Below, piece after piece: positions 6,461 through 6,854 of a DNA stretch of 6,854 bases (position 1 is its first letter; the number at the start of each line of letters is the position of its first letter). The notes below the pieces were generated by a model, which did no database searches, was not told where the DNA came from, and saw only the letters and a list, made by a program, of their open reading frames with translations. The DNA comes from CAZCWX01 sp964502465 (GTDB lineage: Bacteria; Desulfobacterota; Binatia; Bin18): NCBI GenBank assembly GCA_964502465.1, contig CAZCWX010000737.1, positions 1-6,854 on the forward strand. Direction: 5' to 3'. The translations under genes were made by a program, and so were the position numbers.

Positions 6461-6541
6461 CGACTATACACCAGTGAACAAGAAAGCCCCTAACAGCGAG
6501 AAAGGCTCCCAGGGGCTTTCCCTGTTCCGCAGCGACTATAC
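6461..6541. repeat. Pair of 9-bp direct repeats bracketing the terminator
   Basis: CGACTATAC occurs at 6461-6469 and 6533-6541, 72 bp apart. One copy follows the intact RRM gene stop, where TAGTCGCTG is also repeated, and the other sits exactly where homology of the broken RRM copy begins. It may mark a recombination breakpoint; chance is not excluded. Confidence 0.5.
6482..6520 (-). terminator. Intrinsic terminator of the RRM gene
   Basis: GAAAGCCCCT (6482-6491) and AGGGGCTTTC (6511-6520) form a 10-bp perfect stem with a 19-nt loop. On the minus strand the stem ends in CTTTC and continues TTGTT, a short U-rich tail. It lies about 30 nt after the RRM stop codon at 6549. On the plus strand the tail is less U-rich. 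Confidence 0.65.
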
Positions 6542-6548
6542 TCAGCGA

Positions 6549-6854
6549 CTAAAACTCCCGACGTCCGCGTCCCCCAGAGCCACCGAACCCACCACTCCGA
6601 TAACCACCACGACCGCCACCACCGCCACCACCGCCACCACCGCCACCACCGCCAAATGAGCGGCCGCCGCCAGACCGTGGTTCCTGCGGCTTCGCTTCGT
6701 TGACGGTTAGGGCACGACCTTGTAGCTCGTGGCCATTGAACCGCTCGATGGCAATCTGCGCTTCTTGATTACTACTCATCTCCACAAAACCGAATCCTCT
6801 CGACCGTCCTGTGAATTTGTCCGTAATAATATTGACCGACGAGACCTCACCGAC
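6549..6854 (-). CDS. Glycine-rich RRM RNA-binding protein, 5' end beyond the window
   Basis: The last 101 residues are visible; the frame runs open to the right edge, so the start and the RNP2 strand lie outside. The visible part begins VGEVSSVNIITDKFTGRS, followed by RGFGFVEM (19-26), the RNP1 box with both RNA-stacking aromatic positions. It continues through EAQIAIERFNGHELQGRALTVNEAKP, the end of a single RRM, and then an arginine/glycine tail with a run of 14 glycines, YRSGG and a C-terminal GRGRREF. Small RRM plus Gly-rich tail proteins of this type bind single-stranded RNA and in cyanobacteria are often cold-induced; that role here is by analogy. It is followed by a hairpin terminator and by a broken paralogue on the same strand. 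About 25 residues should be missing. Confidence 0.92.
   Translation of the reverse strand, partial: VGEVSSVNIITDKFTGRSRGFGFVEMSSNQEAQIAIERFNGHELQGRALTVNEAKPQEPRSGGGRSFGGGGGGGGGGGGGGRGGYRSGGFGGSGGRGRREF
6612..6653. repeat. 9-bp tandem repeat encoding poly-glycine
   Basis: Four perfect copies of ACCACCGCC (6618-6653) follow a partial unit (6612-6617). On the minus strand they read GGC GGT GGT repeated and encode the uninterrupted Gly14 run of the RRM protein tail. The regular unit suggests growth by slippage, and the copy number could vary between strains without changing the frame. Confidence 0.85.

Larger units (their letters stand above)
6170..6463 (-). pseudogene. Broken glycine-rich RRM RNA-binding protein gene, 5'-truncated and interrupted
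   Basis: Read on the minus strand in one frame, this stretch gives SVSLMMDRETGQSKG then FAFVDM (RNP1 box), GSKEAASAAIKRFDGQTALA, then 29 foreign codons including a TAG (6272-6274), then AGRNLQVSEARPPERRPGG and PSFGGGGRR and a stop at 6170-6172. The two parts align residue for residue with the neighbouring RRM gene (SVNIITDKFTGRSRG, FGFVEM, ERFNGHELQGRALTVNEAKP). The first third of the domain, including the RNP2 strand, is absent: TAG at 6464-6466 directly precedes the homology, and no frame upstream encodes it. Starting at the internal ATG (6451) would give only 59 residues. It is therefore a decayed tandem paralogue, now unable to encode a full RRM. A sequencing or assembly fault could explain the 5' loss, but not readily the insertion. 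Confidence 0.8.

Noticed and set aside
6474..6659. Plus-strand open frame rich in Thr and Ala-Thr repeats
   Set aside because: It is the antisense reading of the terminator and of the poly-glycine repeat of the RRM gene.

Overview
The window looks like ordinary chromosome from an uncultivated or deep-branching Gram-negative-type bacterium with moderately GC-rich DNA. The clues are a thiS-thiG-thiE thiamine cluster, a purH-purD pair followed by a DUF1015 gene, and glycine-rich single-RRM RNA-binding proteins. Such RRM proteins are known from cyanobacteria and from several deltaproteobacterial and candidate-phylum lineages. A Deltaproteobacteria or Tectomicrobia/NC10-like source is a guess; nothing here fixes the taxon.

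Layout. On the minus strand, from 1744 down to 14, lie thiS (sulfur carrier), thiG (thiazole synthase) and thiE (thiamine-phosphate synthase), closely spaced and in one direction. A 123-bp divergent intergenic region (1745-1867) then separates them from a plus-strand block of purH (1868-3454), purD (3460-4752) and a DUF1015-family gene (4796-6070). ThiS and ThiG make the thiazole half of thiamine and ThiE joins it to the pyrimidine half. PurD catalyses an early step of purine synthesis and PurH the last two. Thiamine pyrimidine is drawn from the purine intermediate AIR, so the two clusters are metabolically linked, although they are transcribed apart.

The right end (6071-6854) is the unusual part. 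A minus-strand glycine-rich RRM gene runs in from the right edge and stops at 6549, followed by a probable intrinsic terminator (6482-6520). Downstream on the same strand is a second, related RRM gene that is broken: its 5' third is missing, and its middle is split by an 87-bp in-frame insertion (83 bp plus a 4-bp duplicated TAGC) that carries a stop codon and an 11-bp perfect inverted repeat. Removing the insertion in silico restores a normal RRM C-terminal half. The insertion is the best candidate here for something undescribed, possibly a very small non-autonomous mobile element. No phage, CRISPR, tRNA or rRNA feature was seen.
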